Below, in pieces: positions 17,559-28,216 of a DNA stretch of 64,000 nt. Source of the DNA: JBKQVT01 sp963727245 (GTDB taxonomy: Bacteria > Planctomycetota > Planctomycetia > Pirellulales > Thermoguttaceae); assembly GCA_963727245.1 (NCBI GenBank), contig CAVSFO010000011.1:1-64000 (forward strand), written 5' to 3'. Every line of letters starts with the position of its first letter. The stretch's first letter is position 1. A program made the position numbers and the translations under genes. Below the pieces are notes generated by a model. It did no database searches. It saw nothing but the letters and a program-made list of their open reading frames with translations, and was not told the DNA's origin.

Positions 17559-19967
17559 CTAGTTCTTGGGCGGCTGCAAGACCTCGGTGACCTCGTCGCC
17601 GTGGATCGGCTGGCCCAGGCCGCGGCTGGTAACGTCGACGCCGAAGCGGAAGACGCCCGGCCGCGTGGCCTGCACGTGGATGCGATAGGTCAGGGTCTCG
17701 CCGGGACCGAGGGTGTCCAGGGGCGTAAAGGTGACGGTATGGTCGGGATAGGTGGGCTTGGTGGGCGACGGCCCGGTGGTTCCCAGGCGGTCGATCGCCA
17801 TGGCCACCGGCACGGTGGCCGTGAGCACCACCTGTCTTTCGGGCGTCAGGCCGCTATTTTTCACACGGACGAAGTAGGTCAGGTACTGGCCGGCTGTGAC
17901 GCCGTTGCGCAGGCCGGTGACCGCTACGGACAGGCCGGTGGGGGTGGTCGGCGGCGCCGTGGCGGTTTCCGGGCGGACCTCGATGGAGGATTCCGCCTCG
18001 CCCCGCGCCCCGTCCGGGGAGGTGACGGTGACACGGTTGTTCAGCCGTGCCGCCGGCGCTAGGCAGCGGTACTTGATGCGGAGTTCGACGTTCTGCCCGG
18101 CCGGCAGGCTGGGAATGGTCCAGACCACGTCGCCGTACAAGTCTTTGCCGGCGCCGGTGGGCGTTTCCGCCTCCAGCCCGGGGTCGGCATGATCGACCAC
18201 CTTCAGGTTGGTCACGGCCTGTTGGCCCGTATTGGCAATGGAGATGGAGAACTCGGCCGACTGGCCGGCGGCGGCCCATGCCGGCCCCGTTTTCTTGACC
18301 GCCAGCGCGGCGTGCTCGGCTGCCGGGGGGAAAGCTGGTGGGACGGGCTGCAACGACGGCTGCCGCCGGCGGGCTCGACGCCCGTGACGCAACCCTCCGC
18401 CGTGGCCACAACGCTGCCGGCGTCGAGGATCTGGACCGTGTGGCATAAGCGGCCGGCCTTCGCCACGCGGAATGTCACCATCATCAACTTCGTTTGTCCC
18501 GCCGCCAAATCTTTCAGCCCGCGCTTGATCGGGCTGCGGATGGCATGTTCCAGTCCGGGCTCGTAGCGATCCCTGATGGTCAAGCCGGCGGCCGGGGCCT
18601 GGCTGCGGTTGGTCACGACGATTTCGAAGGTGACCTGGCTGCCGACGGCGGCTTGGTCCGGGCCGTGGATCTCGACGTCGATCGTCGGCGCCATGACGGT
18701 GGTGGTGGCGCAATCGCTGGCCTTCAGGCCGCCGGCGGTTGTCACTTCCGCGCAGTTGGCCACGCTTCCCTGCTGGACGGCGCGGAAGTTCAGCTCGACG
18801 ACCTGCTTCTGGCCCGGCGCCAATTGACCGAAGCGCCACTGGAGTCTCTTGCCGACGAGTTCGGCCGCCGGAGTGCTGCTCAGATAGCTGAAGTTTTCCG
18901 GCACTTCATCGGCCAGCACGACGTCTCGGACCGGAGAGTCGCCGGGGTTGGAGACCTCGATGCGGTAGGTCACGGTGGCCCCGACGGCGGCCGCCTTGGG
19001 GCCCGTCTTCCGCACGCAAATGTCTGCCGCGGTCCAGGTCTTCAGGGTGCTGCCGCTGCCGACGACCAGGGGCGGGCTGCCCGGCCCCTGCGGCCGAATG
19101 ACTTGAATGGTGATGTTATTGGTGCCTCGTGCGGGCTGTGGCTGGAACATTTCCACGCTCGCCTGGCCCGCCGCGTTGGTCATCACCTCGGCCACTCGGG
19201 CGCCGGCGGGCGCAAAACCCGCCGGCGGCCCGCCAATGATCTCGTAGCGGACTACCCAGCCGGCATGGGGCGCACGGCTGGTCTGCCGCAAGACCGTAGT
19301 GGTCAGCACGTGCCGGCTGCCTGCCGGGTTGACGGCGGGGGGTGGGAAGCAGCACTGGGCGTCGATCCAGCAGATGACCGCCTCGTCCATGCGGTGGCCG
19401 CAGCAAGCGACTTCCGGGGCGAAGACCGTGACGTGGCTGGTTCCTTCCAAGGGGGAGGTGACGGTGATCCATCCCTGGCCGGGGAGAACGCAGAGGCCGC
19501 CCTCGGGCAAGCGGACGCTCTCGCGCGAGGTGCTGCCGATGGCAAAGGTGTTGTTGACCTTGCGGGGGTCATTGAAGTCGCCCAGCAGGAGATCGACCCA
19601 GCCGTTGCGCTGGACATCGACAAATTGGCCGCTGCTTCCGGGGGCGATCGACCAATCGAGCCGTTGGTTGGTTCGCAAGTAGCCGTCGGCGCCGTGCACG
19701 CCGGCCACCAGGACCACCACGGCGCCGACGGGGGCGACGGTTTGTCGCGGCTGCAGCGTGACGGCGACAATGTCTCCGGGAGAGGGCTGGTAGGGCTGGC
19801 AGGGCTGCACCTCGCCGGGAGGGCAGGGCGCCACGGCCGGCCCGACCACCAGGGGTTCGCCCCCCGGATAGGTGCGGGGCGTTTGGAAATAGACGCAGCC
19901 GGCCAATGCCGGCGCAGGCCACCAGCACGATCAGAGTTAGCCGGCCCCTCATCCTTGAACGCCTCAT
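17559..19967 (-). CDS. DUF11-repeat surface lipoprotein, two frameshifts
   Basis: Large secreted protein, about 802 residues. The frame beginning at ATG 19965-19967 gives a signal helix (RLTLIVLVACAG). A shift near 19905-19915 leads into LAGCVYFQTP, forming a lipobox with the Cys as lipidation site. An N-terminal domain (~residues 25-290) is followed by four DUF11-type beta-sandwich repeats, starting near ICVRKTGPKAAAVG, VEIHGPDQAAVG, AVKKTGPAWAAAG and VAVTGLRNGVTAG. A second shift near 18325-18370 separates repeats two and three. DUF11 repeats are typical of surface proteins, and a structural or adhesive role is inferred. Confidence 0.82.
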
Positions 19968-20351
19968 GGCCCGCCGCTCGGCCTCCAGTGGATTTTGCAG
20001 ATGGGCAGGTTTGCGGACTGCTCCACTATGGAAAAGTTAGCACGCTTTTTGGCAACGTGCGTCTTTTTTTCAACATCTTATGTGGCGAAAGCACAACAAG
20101 GAGGAAAAGTCGCTGCCACCGACGACCGGTGCGACGCGCTGGCAGCGTCCTGCTCTTGGCAAACCTTGCGAGAAAGGAGATGGCCCTATTCTACTTGTGC
20201 TCGCCAATCATCCCACAATGGCTATTTTTGCTGTTTACCGCCAACATAGTGAACCGATACAGTTTCCGGGTGCCACAGCCCTCGTGAAGACTCTGGCCGC
20301 CGGGGCCGAGGCCGGTGCGGCCAAGCACACAGCAACGCGAAGGAGCCAGCG
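19968..20351. other. Gap between divergent DUF11 lipoprotein and csrA
   Basis: No gene recognised. The stretch is richer in A and T than its surroundings, as expected for promoters of the divergent genes. No promoter could be assigned with confidence. Confidence 0.5.
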
Positions 20352-20567
20352 ATGCTTGTCCTGTCCAGGCAACGTGATCAGAGCATCGTCATTGGCGACA
20401 AGGTGGTTGTGACCATCGTCGATATCCGCGGGGACAAGGTGCGTCTGGGCATTGAAGCCCCGGAAGAAATCCCCGTCCATCGCCAGGAGGTCTACGAGGC
20501 GATTCAGCGCGAGAACCAGCGGGCCAACCAGGTATTGCCGACAGACGCTCAGGGGCAGGGGAAGTGA
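20352..20567 (+). CDS. csrA: Carbon storage regulator CsrA
   Basis: Small homodimeric RNA-binding protein that blocks or activates translation by binding GGA motifs in mRNA leaders. The 71-residue frame begins MLVLSRQRDQSIVIGD and continues VVVTIVDIRGDKVRLGIEAP, with the RNA-binding R44-type arginine in HRQEVYEAI, then a short tail. AAGGAG lies seven bases before the ATG. It sits just upstream of flagellin, fliD and fliS, a common arrangement in which CsrA controls flagellin translation. Confidence 0.96.
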   Translation: MLVLSRQRDQSIVIGDKVVVTIVDIRGDKVRLGIEAPEEIPVHRQEVYEAIQRENQRANQVLPTDAQGQGK

Positions 20568-21108
20568 GCGGCGGCCCCAGCAGCGGCGGATAAAAAGTTC
20601 GGGCTGGGCTGGGTTTCTTCTGATGGCTGGGTCTCTTCCGATAGCCGTTTGGTGGGGTAGCGTCTATTTATTTGGGTTATGCCGTGCCGGTGTAGTTCCA
20701 CGAAGCCGGTGTGGTCTTTTCCGGTTCTTCCGCGATTCCGCAAGAAAATGCTCAGGAGGGCGATCCGGGGAGGAAAATACCTGCCTGGACCCAAATTGCC
20801 TAAAGTGAATAAATTACCATTCCGATACCGTTCGATAGATGTGCCATCGGGACACAGGCGTGCAACCAGGTGCGAGTAGGATTGTCGCGCTCGGACGGGC
20901 TACGAGAGGCAACGGGCACGCCGCCTTGTGGACACAGCGACCCTCGTGTCAGTTGGAGGAACCCACCTGTTTTCTCATTCCCGTCGCGGGCCGTATAGAT
21001 AAGACCAAAGTCGTCTTGGCGGCACGCAGCAAACCTGTTCCGGAAATGTGATCTCCCCGAACTCCGGTAAGGCTTGGACGTAAACCATTTTTTGGAGGGG
21101 TGCGTTGC
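20568..21108. other. 541-bp gap: flagellin promoter and leader region
   Basis: No gene recognised. It holds an imperfect 18-bp tandem duplication (GGCTGGGT..CTTC.GAT, ~20604-20640), a sigma-28-like promoter near 20801, and a long leader before flagellin with GGA motifs at about 20954 and 21094. Confidence 0.55.
20801..20828 (+). promoter_or_regulatory. Possible sigma-28 (FliA) promoter for flagellin
   Basis: TAAAGTGA (20801-20808) and TCCGATAC (20821-20828) approximate the flagellar consensus TAAAGTTT-N11-GCCGATAA with a spacer one base longer. It is the only such match seen before flagellin and would give a leader of about 270 bases. Confidence 0.4.
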
Positions 21109-23022
21109 ATGACCCGTATTAACACCAATATCAGCTCGTTACTCGCGCAGCAGTCGTTGGCTACGTCCAACGCGAACCTGCAATCCGCGCTCACCCAGTT
21201 GAGCACCGGCAAGAAGATCAACTCGGGTGCCGACAATCCGGCCGGCTTGATCGCCAGCCAAGAGCTTGCGGGCGACATCGCCAACACGAACCAGGCCGTG
21301 TCGAACAGCCAGATGGCCAGCAGTATGATTTCCACGGCCGACAGCTCCTTGGCGCAGGTCAGCTCGCTGCTGACGACCATCCAGGGCCTGGTGAACCAGG
21401 CGGCCAGCACCGGCAACATGAGCGCCACCGCGATCGCCGCCAACCAAGAGGTGGTGGACTCGTCCTTGGACGCCATTAGCCGCATTGCCTCGACCACGTC
21501 GTTCCAAGGCCAGAATCTGCTGGATGGCAGCCTGGCCTTCAAGACCACGCCGAGCACGAACTTCGCCACCAACGCCAGCAGCCTGCAAGTCAGCCAGGCG
21601 AACCTGGGCACCAGCGGTCAACTGGGCGTGGATGTCAACGTCGCCACAGCCGCCACGGGCGCGTTGCTGAAGACCACCATTCCCGCCGTCGGCGCCGCTG
21701 CTGCGCCCGCCGCCGGCACGACCCAGGTGTTCGCCAACGCCAGTACCACCGGCACCGGCAGCATCACGATTACCGCGCCGACGACCGGAACGCAGTACAA
21801 CGGCGTCCACCTGCTCTTGGAAACCGATGCCAACGTCGCGGCCGACGATCCGCAGGCGTCCTACAACGCCTCGGCCAAGGAAATCATCGTCAAGGTCAAC
21901 GATACGACCGCCACGAAGCAGGACGACATTGCCACCGCGATCAGCAACTTCACCCCCTTCACCGCCGTAGCCTCGGATACACTCGCCGGCAAAACGCCGG
22001 GCACGGACATCGTCGATCCGACCGCCGGCGGCGATTTCGGGCTGGTAGGAGGTGCGGGACTCACGCTGGATGCCTTGACGACTGTTGCCGGCAAGGCGGC
22101 CAACAGCATGCAAGGCGGTGCCAGCCAGGGCGGCGGCTTGGCCAGCGCCGTGCAAATGCAGATCACCGGCTCGAACGGGTCGCAGGTCTTCTCCTTCGCG
22201 GCCGGTTCACTGGCCAGCACGATGGCCGCCACGATCAACCAGTCGAGCGACCAGACGGGTGTCTTCGCCAGCATCAGCGCTGTCAACACCCTGGTGCTCA
22301 CCTCGAACGACACAACCAAGCCCAACAGCACCGCGGGCTACGGCTCGGCCGCCCAGGTCCAGGTGACCATGCTCAACGGCACGACGCTCCCGGGTGCCAT
22401 CCAGGATGTCAACAACAACGCGAGCACCGATTCGACGGGCGCCAACGCTACCGGCACCATCAATGGCGTCGCCGCCGTCGGCAACGGCAACACCCTGTCG
22501 GTCGATAACTCGAACCTCGCCATGAGCATGACGGTCACGCCGAATACGGCCGCCGACACCGACATCGACTTCACGATCACCGGCGGCGGCGCGGTGTTCC
22601 AAATCGGTCCCACGGTGGGCAGCAACCAGCAAGCCCACTTGGGCATCCAGAGCATGAACACCACCAGCCTCGGCGGCGCGGAGGGGACGCTTTACGACCT
22701 GTACTCCAACGGCTCCGCGGCCTTGGCCACCGATCCCACGGCGGCGGCCCAAATCGTCAATGACGCCGTCAACCAGGTGACCTCGCTTCGCGGTCAGTTG
22801 GGGGCCTTCCAGAGCGCGACCCTGGACTCCAACATCAGCTCCTTGACGTCCGCGGTGACCAACCTCACCAGCGCCAAGAGCACGATCTCGGACGCCGACT
22901 TCGCTTCCGAAAGCGCCGCCCTGACTCAGGCCCAGGTGCTCGTGCAGTCCGGCACGGCCGTGTTGTCCATCGCCAACCACGAGCCGCAGAGCGTTTTGGC
23001 CCTGCTGCAAGGCAACGCTTAA
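21109..23022 (+). CDS. Flagellin with large central insertion
   Basis: Filament subunit of 637 residues, starting at ATG 21109 ten bases after GGAGGGG. The N-terminal D0/D1 helices (INTNISSLLAQQSL, LSTGKKINSGADNPAGL, TSFQGQNLLDG) and C-terminal D1/D0 (LRGQLGAFQSATLDSN, ISDADFASESAALTQAQVL, NHEPQSVLALLQG) are well conserved. The Ala/Thr/Gly-rich middle (~150-540) is the variable surface domain, much longer than in minimal flagellins. A strong terminator follows. fliD and fliS lie downstream and csrA upstream. The frame is intact. Confidence 0.95.
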   Translation: MTRINTNISSLLAQQSLATSNANLQSALTQLSTGKKINSGADNPAGLIASQELAGDIANTNQAVSNSQMASSMISTADSSLAQVSSLLTTIQGLVNQAASTGNMSATAIAANQEVVDSSLDAISRIASTTSFQGQNLLDGSLAFKTTPSTNFATNASSLQVSQANLGTSGQLGVDVNVATAATGALLKTTIPAVGAAAAPAAGTTQVFANASTTGTGSITITAPTTGTQYNGVHLLLETDANVAADDPQASYNASAKEIIVKVNDTTATKQDDIATAISNFTPFTAVASDTLAGKTPGTDIVDPTAGGDFGLVGGAGLTLDALTTVAGKAANSMQGGASQGGGLASAVQMQITGSNGSQVFSFAAGSLASTMAATINQSSDQTGVFASISAVNTLVLTSNDTTKPNSTAGYGSAAQVQVTMLNGTTLPGAIQDVNNNASTDSTGANATGTINGVAAVGNGNTLSVDNSNLAMSMTVTPNTAADTDIDFTITGGGAVFQIGPTVGSNQQAHLGIQSMNTTSLGGAEGTLYDLYSNGSAALATDPTAAAQIVNDAVNQVTSLRGQLGAFQSATLDSNISSLTSAVTNLTSAKSTISDADFASESAALTQAQVLVQSGTAVLSIANHEPQSVLALLQGNA

Positions 23023-23098
23023 TACGTTCCAACCACGCCCCGGAACACGTTCTGACCCTGCTACCGTAACCCCGCAGAACATTCCGGCGTAATCAGTG

Positions 23099-23141
23099 CT
23101 CCAGTCCGCCCCGGTCTCCGGGGCGGACCGGAGCTTTTTTT
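23099..23141 (+). terminator. Rho-independent terminator after flagellin
   Basis: The arms CTCCaGTCCGCCCCGG and CCGGGGCGGACcGGAG around a TCT loop form a 16-bp GC-rich stem with one mismatch, followed by seven Ts (23135-23141). It lies 77 bases after the flagellin stop. Confidence 0.92.
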
Positions 23142-23401
23142 CTAAGGCGGAAGGCGGAAGGCGGACGGCGGAAGGGGGAAGGAGAGCATGGCGAGCCGGT
23201 GGCGTGAGCCACCGGATACGGTTGCGGGGCCTCGGAGGGGGGAAAGCCGACGGAGCGCAGCGCACGCACTAAGCACTTAGAACTTAGGAAGTCTCCTTCC
23301 CCCCTCCGCCTGTAACGTTTAGCTAAACCTTGACGGCCGATTTTGACGATCCCATAAGGATGTGAGACGTTAGCAGCGGACCTCATTTCCAGGGGGGCTC
23401 C
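23142..23401. repeat. Composite repeat block between flagellin and fliD
   Basis: Directly after the terminator are AAGGCGGAAGG units (~23146-23183). Then come a GAGCCGGTGGCGTGAGCCACCGGATA hairpin-type unit in two arms (~23191-23217), an ACTAAGCACTTAGAACTTAGGA stretch (~23268) and a closing CTCCTTCCCCCCTCCGCC arm (~23293-23310). Three repeat families seen separately elsewhere in the window are joined here. Confidence 0.75.
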
Positions 23402-26365
23402 ATGACGACGAGCGGCGTTGGCCTTATCACCGGGCTGAACATCTCCACGGTGGTCAGCGATTTGATGACCGTCGCCCAACAGCCGGTCACGGCCCTGCAA
23501 ACCCAGAACACGAATCTCACCAACGAGCAAGCGGCCTACGATACCCTGATGTCCGACCTGCTGGGCGTCCAGAACGACGCCAAGAGTCTCCAGCAGGCCA
23601 GCCTTTACAGCACGCGGTCGGCCGCCAGCAGCGATACCTCGGCCCTCAGCGCCACGGTCACCGGCACCCCGGCGCTGGGCACCTACACCTACACTCCCCT
23701 GCAAACGGCCCAGGCCGAGCAGTTGCTCAGCAACGGTCTGCCCAGCGAGACCACCTCGCTGGGCGGCGGCACCTTCACCTTCCGCTTCGGGGGGAACCTT
23801 AACCAGAGCGTCAGCCTGGACTGGCTCAACGGCGGCAACGGCTTCGTCCCCGGACAAATCAAAGTCACCGACTGCAGCGGCGCCACCGCCACCATCAATC
23901 TGTCCACCGCGCAATCCATCGGCGACGTGCTCAACGACATCAACGACAACGGCACGGCCAACGTGACCGCGGTCGCCGACGGCGACCGCATCGACTTGAT
24001 CGACAACACCGGCGGCAGCGGGTCGCTCAAGGTCCAGGAGGTGGACGGCGGCAGCACCGCGGCCTCCCTCGGCCTGGCCGGCATCAACGTCGCCGCAACC
24101 AAGGCCACCGGCAGCAACGTCTACACGGCCACGGCCGACGGCAGTCAGATCCTCAGCCTCTCCTCCAACCTGGACCTCAACGCGCTGAACGACGGGGCGG
24201 GCGTGTCCACCAGCAGCGTGCTGCCCGACATCGGCTACACCTTGGCCAACGGCGACCACGGCACGATCGAGCTGGCGCCCATCGCCTCCGGCAGTACCAC
24301 GGGGACCCCGCCCACCACCCTGGGCGAGATCGTCGATGAGATCAACGCCGCCGCGCCCGGCGAGCTTACCGCGTCGATCGATTCGACCGACAACCGGCTC
24401 GTCCTCACCGACAATACCAGCACTACCGGCGGCAAGACCTTCACGTTGACCGCGCTGAACGGCTCCACCGCACTGTACGACCTGGGACTGGTCAGCACGC
24501 CTGACGGCACGGCCACGGGCAGCGGCGGCGCACCGACGGGGACCGGCGGCTCGATCACGGGCCGCAGCATCCTCGGCGGCTTGCAGACCGTATTACTCAG
24601 CAGCCTCAACGGCGGCGCCGGACTGGGACAGCTAGGAAACCTCGACCTGACCGACCGCGCCGGCAACTCGGCCACCGTCAATCTCTCCTCGGCGACAACG
24701 GTCCAGCAGGTCATCGACGACATCAATGCGGCGACCACGTCTACCGGCGAGAAGCTCGGCATCACCGCCGCGCTCAACGCCGCCGGCAACGGCATCGAGC
24801 TGACCGACACCAGCGGCGGCGCCGGCAAGATGATCGTGGCCGACGACGCCGACAAGACCACCACGGCCACGAAATTGGGCATCGCCGTCGACGACGCCGT
24901 CTCGTCGGTCAATAGCGGCGACCTGCACCTCCGCACGGTCTCGATGAACACGGCACTCTCCAGCCTCAACGGCGGCGGCGGCGTCGCGGATGGAACGGTC
25001 ACTTTCACCGACTCGACCGGAAACACCGCCACGCTCACGGTCGACAGCTCCATGCAGACCGTCGGCAACGTCGTCAACGCCATCAACCGCCTCGGGCTCG
25101 GCGGCCTGGAGATCACGGCCAGCCTGAACCGCACGGGCGACGGCATCCTCCTGACCGATACCGCCGGCGGCAGCGGCACGATGTCGGTGGCCGAGGGCGA
25201 CTCGACCACGGCCGCCGATTTGAACTTGCTGCAAACGACCGACGGCACCACCATCGACGGCTCGATGACCCGCCAGATCAGCCTCACCAGCAGCGATACG
25301 CTCGAGGACCTGGTCACCGCGATCAACAGCCTCACGGCGGCGCGACCGCCTCGATCGTCGACGACGGATCGAGCAATCCCTACCGGCTCTCCTTGACCAG
25401 CAGCCAGTCGGGAACGGCCGGCGCGCTGGTCGTCGATACCTCGGGGATGGGCGATCCCTTGTCGTTGACCGAGTCGGTGAAACCCCAAAACGCCCTGCTG
25501 GCCCTCGGCAACGGCAGCACGTCCTCCGGCAACGTCCTGGTCTCCTCTCCCAGCAACACTTTCACCAACGTGCTCTCGGGGGCAACCCTCGAGGTCAACA
25601 GCGCCACGGGCAGCCCGGTGTCGGTGACCATCAGCAACGACGAAACCGACCTGTCCTCGGTCATCCAGTCCATGGTGACCGATTACAACACGTTCAACAG
25701 CACGCTAACGTCCTATACCGCCTACGATACAACAACCGATACCGGCGCCATCCTGGCCAATGACCCGACGGCCACGCAGGTCGGTTCGGAAGTCTCCAGC
25801 CTGATGAACGGCATGATTTCCGGCGCCGGCTCGATCACGTCGTTGGCGCAGCTCGGCGTAACTGTCAACTCGGACGGCTCGCTTACTTTCGACAGCTCGA
25901 CGTTCAGCAGCGCGTACGCCGCGGACCCCGCCGCGGTCCAGCAGTTCTTCACGCAAACGACCAACGGCTTCGCGGTCCAGCTCGACAATCTCCATGACCC
26001 AGGTCGCCGGCAGCACCAACTCGTTGCTGTCGGGGCAAGTCAACTCGGTGGCGAGCATCGTCAGCGACAACACCAACCAGATCAATTCGTTGGACACCAT
26101 TCTGAACGACGAGCAAACCCGCCTCTACAACGAGTTCTACAACATGGAATTGGCCATTTCCCAGTTGCAGACCAACATGAGCATCGTCAACACCTTCTCG
26201 GTGCTCAACGCGGACGGCACCTCGACGAACGTCTTCAGTTCCAACGATGCCAGCAGCTTGGGCTCGAACCTTGCCAGCATTATCGAGTCCTTGGCGTCGT
26301 CCGCCGCCGCCGAGGCCAGTGCCAGCACGTCCAACAGCAGTTCCAGCAGTTCCGGCAGCAGCTAA
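23402..26365 (+). CDS. fliD: Flagellar filament cap FliD with multiple IN repeats, two frameshifts
   Basis: Cap protein that promotes flagellin polymerisation at the filament tip. The N-terminal FliD domain (GVGLITGLNISTVVSDLM) is typical. The middle carries four flagellin-IN-type units of ~105-140 residues beginning near residues 139, 259, 400 and 520 (WLNGGNGF, ALNDGAGV, SLNGGAGL, SLNGGGGV). The C-terminal FliD domain (VIQSMVTDYNTFNSTL, SLAQLGVTVNSDGSLTFD, ELAISQLQTNMS) is split by shifts near 25345 and 25990. Repaired length ~987 residues is large for FliD. fliS follows after 41 bases. Confidence 0.92.
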
Positions 26366-26406
26366 GCCGGCTTGACCGTCGCAGCAGTGATGAAAAGGAA
26401 GCCCCC

Positions 26407-26896
26407 ATGGCCCCTTCGCCAAGAGAGAGCTACTTGACCACGGAGACGATGACGGCCACGCCGCAGAAGCTGCAGTTGCTGTTGATCGAGGCGGCCCTGC
26501 GCTCGGCGCGGCGGGCCGGCCAGCAGTGGCGCAGCGGGCAAAACCAACAGGCCCTGGAATCGGTGATCCATGCCCAGGAACGTCGTGTGCGAGTTGCTCC
26601 GCGGCGTCAAGCAGCAGTTGAAATCCGAGTTGACCGACCGGGTGGCGGCGGTGTACGCGTTTATCTTCCGCCGCCTGGCGGAAGCCGGCTTCCGACGGGA
26701 GGAATCGCTGTTGGCCGATGCCGTCCGACTGCTGGAAATCGAGCGCCAGACATGGCAGCGGCTTTGCCAACAGACGCCGACTCCGCAACGCGTCGATCAA
26801 GGTGGCGTCGTTCCCGCGCCCAGCGGGCGGCCGGCGATGGCCCCGCTGGACAGCCCGGAACCTTTTTCCGCCGGCGGCCTGTCGCTGGAGGCGTGA
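26407..26896 (+). CDS. fliS: Flagellin export chaperone FliS, one frameshift
   Basis: Cytoplasmic helical chaperone that binds the flagellin C terminus. ATG 26407 follows AAGGAAG. YLTTETMTATPQKLQLLLIEAALRS resembles the FliS N-terminal helix. After a shift near 26575 the protein continues VVCELLRGVKQQLKSE, VAAVYAFIFRRLAEAGF and LLADAVRLLEIERQTWQ, ending at 26896 with a low-complexity tail. Position after fliD supports the call. Confidence 0.85.
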
Positions 26897-26907
26897 AGAA
26901 CCGGTAG

Positions 26908-27059
26908 CGAGCCGGTGGCGTAAGCCACCGGATAACGCAGCGCCACCTCCGGCCTCGAGACGACCGGCGACCGCCCCCGGTAGAGAAACTTCTATGAATC
27001 CCGGCGCCCGAGCCGCGTAAGCGATACAAGGATATCCGGTGGCTTACGCCACCGGCTCG
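26908..27059. repeat. 27-bp perfect inverted repeat after fliS
   Basis: The arm at 26908-26934 (begins CGAGCCGGTGGCGTAAGCC) is exactly inverted at 27033-27059. Each arm is itself a near-palindrome (CCGGTGGCGTAAGCCACCGG). It lies between convergent fliS and the PEP-CTERM gene, where it could end transcription from both sides. Confidence 0.88.
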
Positions 27060-27094
27060 TTGCCACCGGCGACCGATTGCCACCGGCGCGTAGA

Positions 27095-27787
27095 TCAGAT
27101 CGCCCTCCGGCGCCACATGCAGCCTAGCAGGCCCAGGGCGCCGACGCCCAGCAAGACGAGCGTAGAAGGTTCGGGGATTGCAGGGGCCGCGGGGGCCGTG
27201 AAAGTGTACTTCACGGTGCCGGTCAAGGACCCTTCGGTCATCTGGTTGGCGCCGGTGTTTCCACCGGTATTGGACAGTTGCGTCTCCGTGTGCGTAGAGG
27301 CGTTCAGGGTGATCGTGCCGGTGCCCAGCGTGAATTCGCCAAGAATGGCCGGAGCCGTGTAGACGATGTCCGAACTGCCCGTGCCCGTAAGCAGGCCGGA
27401 ATCCGTGCCGTTGCCGGCGTCTAAGCTGTAGTCGTACGACGGTGAATAGATGCTGAACGGAGAAGTCAGGTTGTTCCCGGCATCCTGGACGAAAAGCTCG
27501 ACGTGCGTATCCACATTGCCGCTTGACGGGCTCTCCGCGTCGTTGAGGATGGTGATGTCCGTGGTCAGTCCGCCAGTGAAGTCCAACTCTACCAACGTCA
27601 AAGTTCCGGAACTGGGGTTGAACTGTGGGAAGGTCAGAGTGCTCGCCCAGTCAGTCGTTGAGGCCGGGATGGGAGTGCTCGTCGGATACGAAATCGTATC
27701 GGCCCAAAGCGGCGAGGCCATCGCCAAGCAAACGACGGCGAGCACCAAGGTGCACACACGAAACGTTGTCGGGACTCTCCACAGCAT
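27095..27787 (-). CDS. PEP-CTERM sorted protein, choice-of-anchor type
   Basis: A 230-residue secreted protein starting at ATG 27785-27787, eight bases after AGGAG. The signal peptide (TLVLAVVCLAMASPLWA) precedes a Thr/Gly/Asp-rich beta domain resembling the choice-of-anchor E fold (LTFPQFNPSSGTLTLVELDF). The C-terminal sorting signal PEPSTLVLLGVGALGLLG ends in WRRR, which the exosortase system recognises and processes. Function unknown. No exosortase gene is in the window. Confidence 0.88.
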   Translation of the reverse strand: MLWRVPTTFRVCTLVLAVVCLAMASPLWADTISYPTSTPIPASTTDWASTLTFPQFNPSSGTLTLVELDFTGGLTTDITILNDAESPSSGNVDTHVELFVQDAGNNLTSPFSIYSPSYDYSLDAGNGTDSGLLTGTGSSDIVYTAPAILGEFTLGTGTITLNASTHTETQLSNTGGNTGANQMTEGSLTGTVKYTFTAPAAPAIPEPSTLVLLGVGALGLLGCMWRRRAI

Positions 27788-28216
27788 CGCACCATCTCCT
27801 AACTGAAGGTAAATTTCCGGTTTAGCTCCTCCTACAAAACTGCCCAAAATCAAGCTCAGCCATAGTGGTCGCCCAAAACACAGCGCAAAGAGCGAACTTA
27901 CGCCGCTTGCACCACGGGGTGGGGACCAATGCCGCAGAAGAATCCCTCCCCAGCATCCTGCGATGCCGGAGGGGGCGAGCGGCTGTTACCGAACCAAACG
28001 CTGCCTCGTTTTTGGGTAAGGTCCTGTAGGATTAGTATCGTTAAGATGCCATAACTCAACAAATAAGTCAAGCATTTGGCAAAGATTCTCCAAAAAAATT
28101 CGCGTCGCACGCGATGGCGGCCTAAAATGCCCTGTCGATTTGGTGCAGATACCCCATTGCAGCGGGGAATTCGCGGCGTACAATATCCCGCTGCTCCCCC
28201 AGCGACGAGGCCACCC
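27788..28216. other. 429-bp gap between divergent PEP-CTERM gene and mqnD
   Basis: No gene recognised. The centre (~28020-28100) is AT-richer than the rest of the region and probably holds promoters for both genes. No element could be assigned with confidence. The open frame upstream of mqnD (28076-28216) lacks coding character. Confidence 0.5.

Noticed and set aside
20220..20245. Sigma-54 promoter (TGGC...TTGC) upstream of csrA
   Set aside because: The GG and GC elements are two bases too close for sigma-54 spacing.
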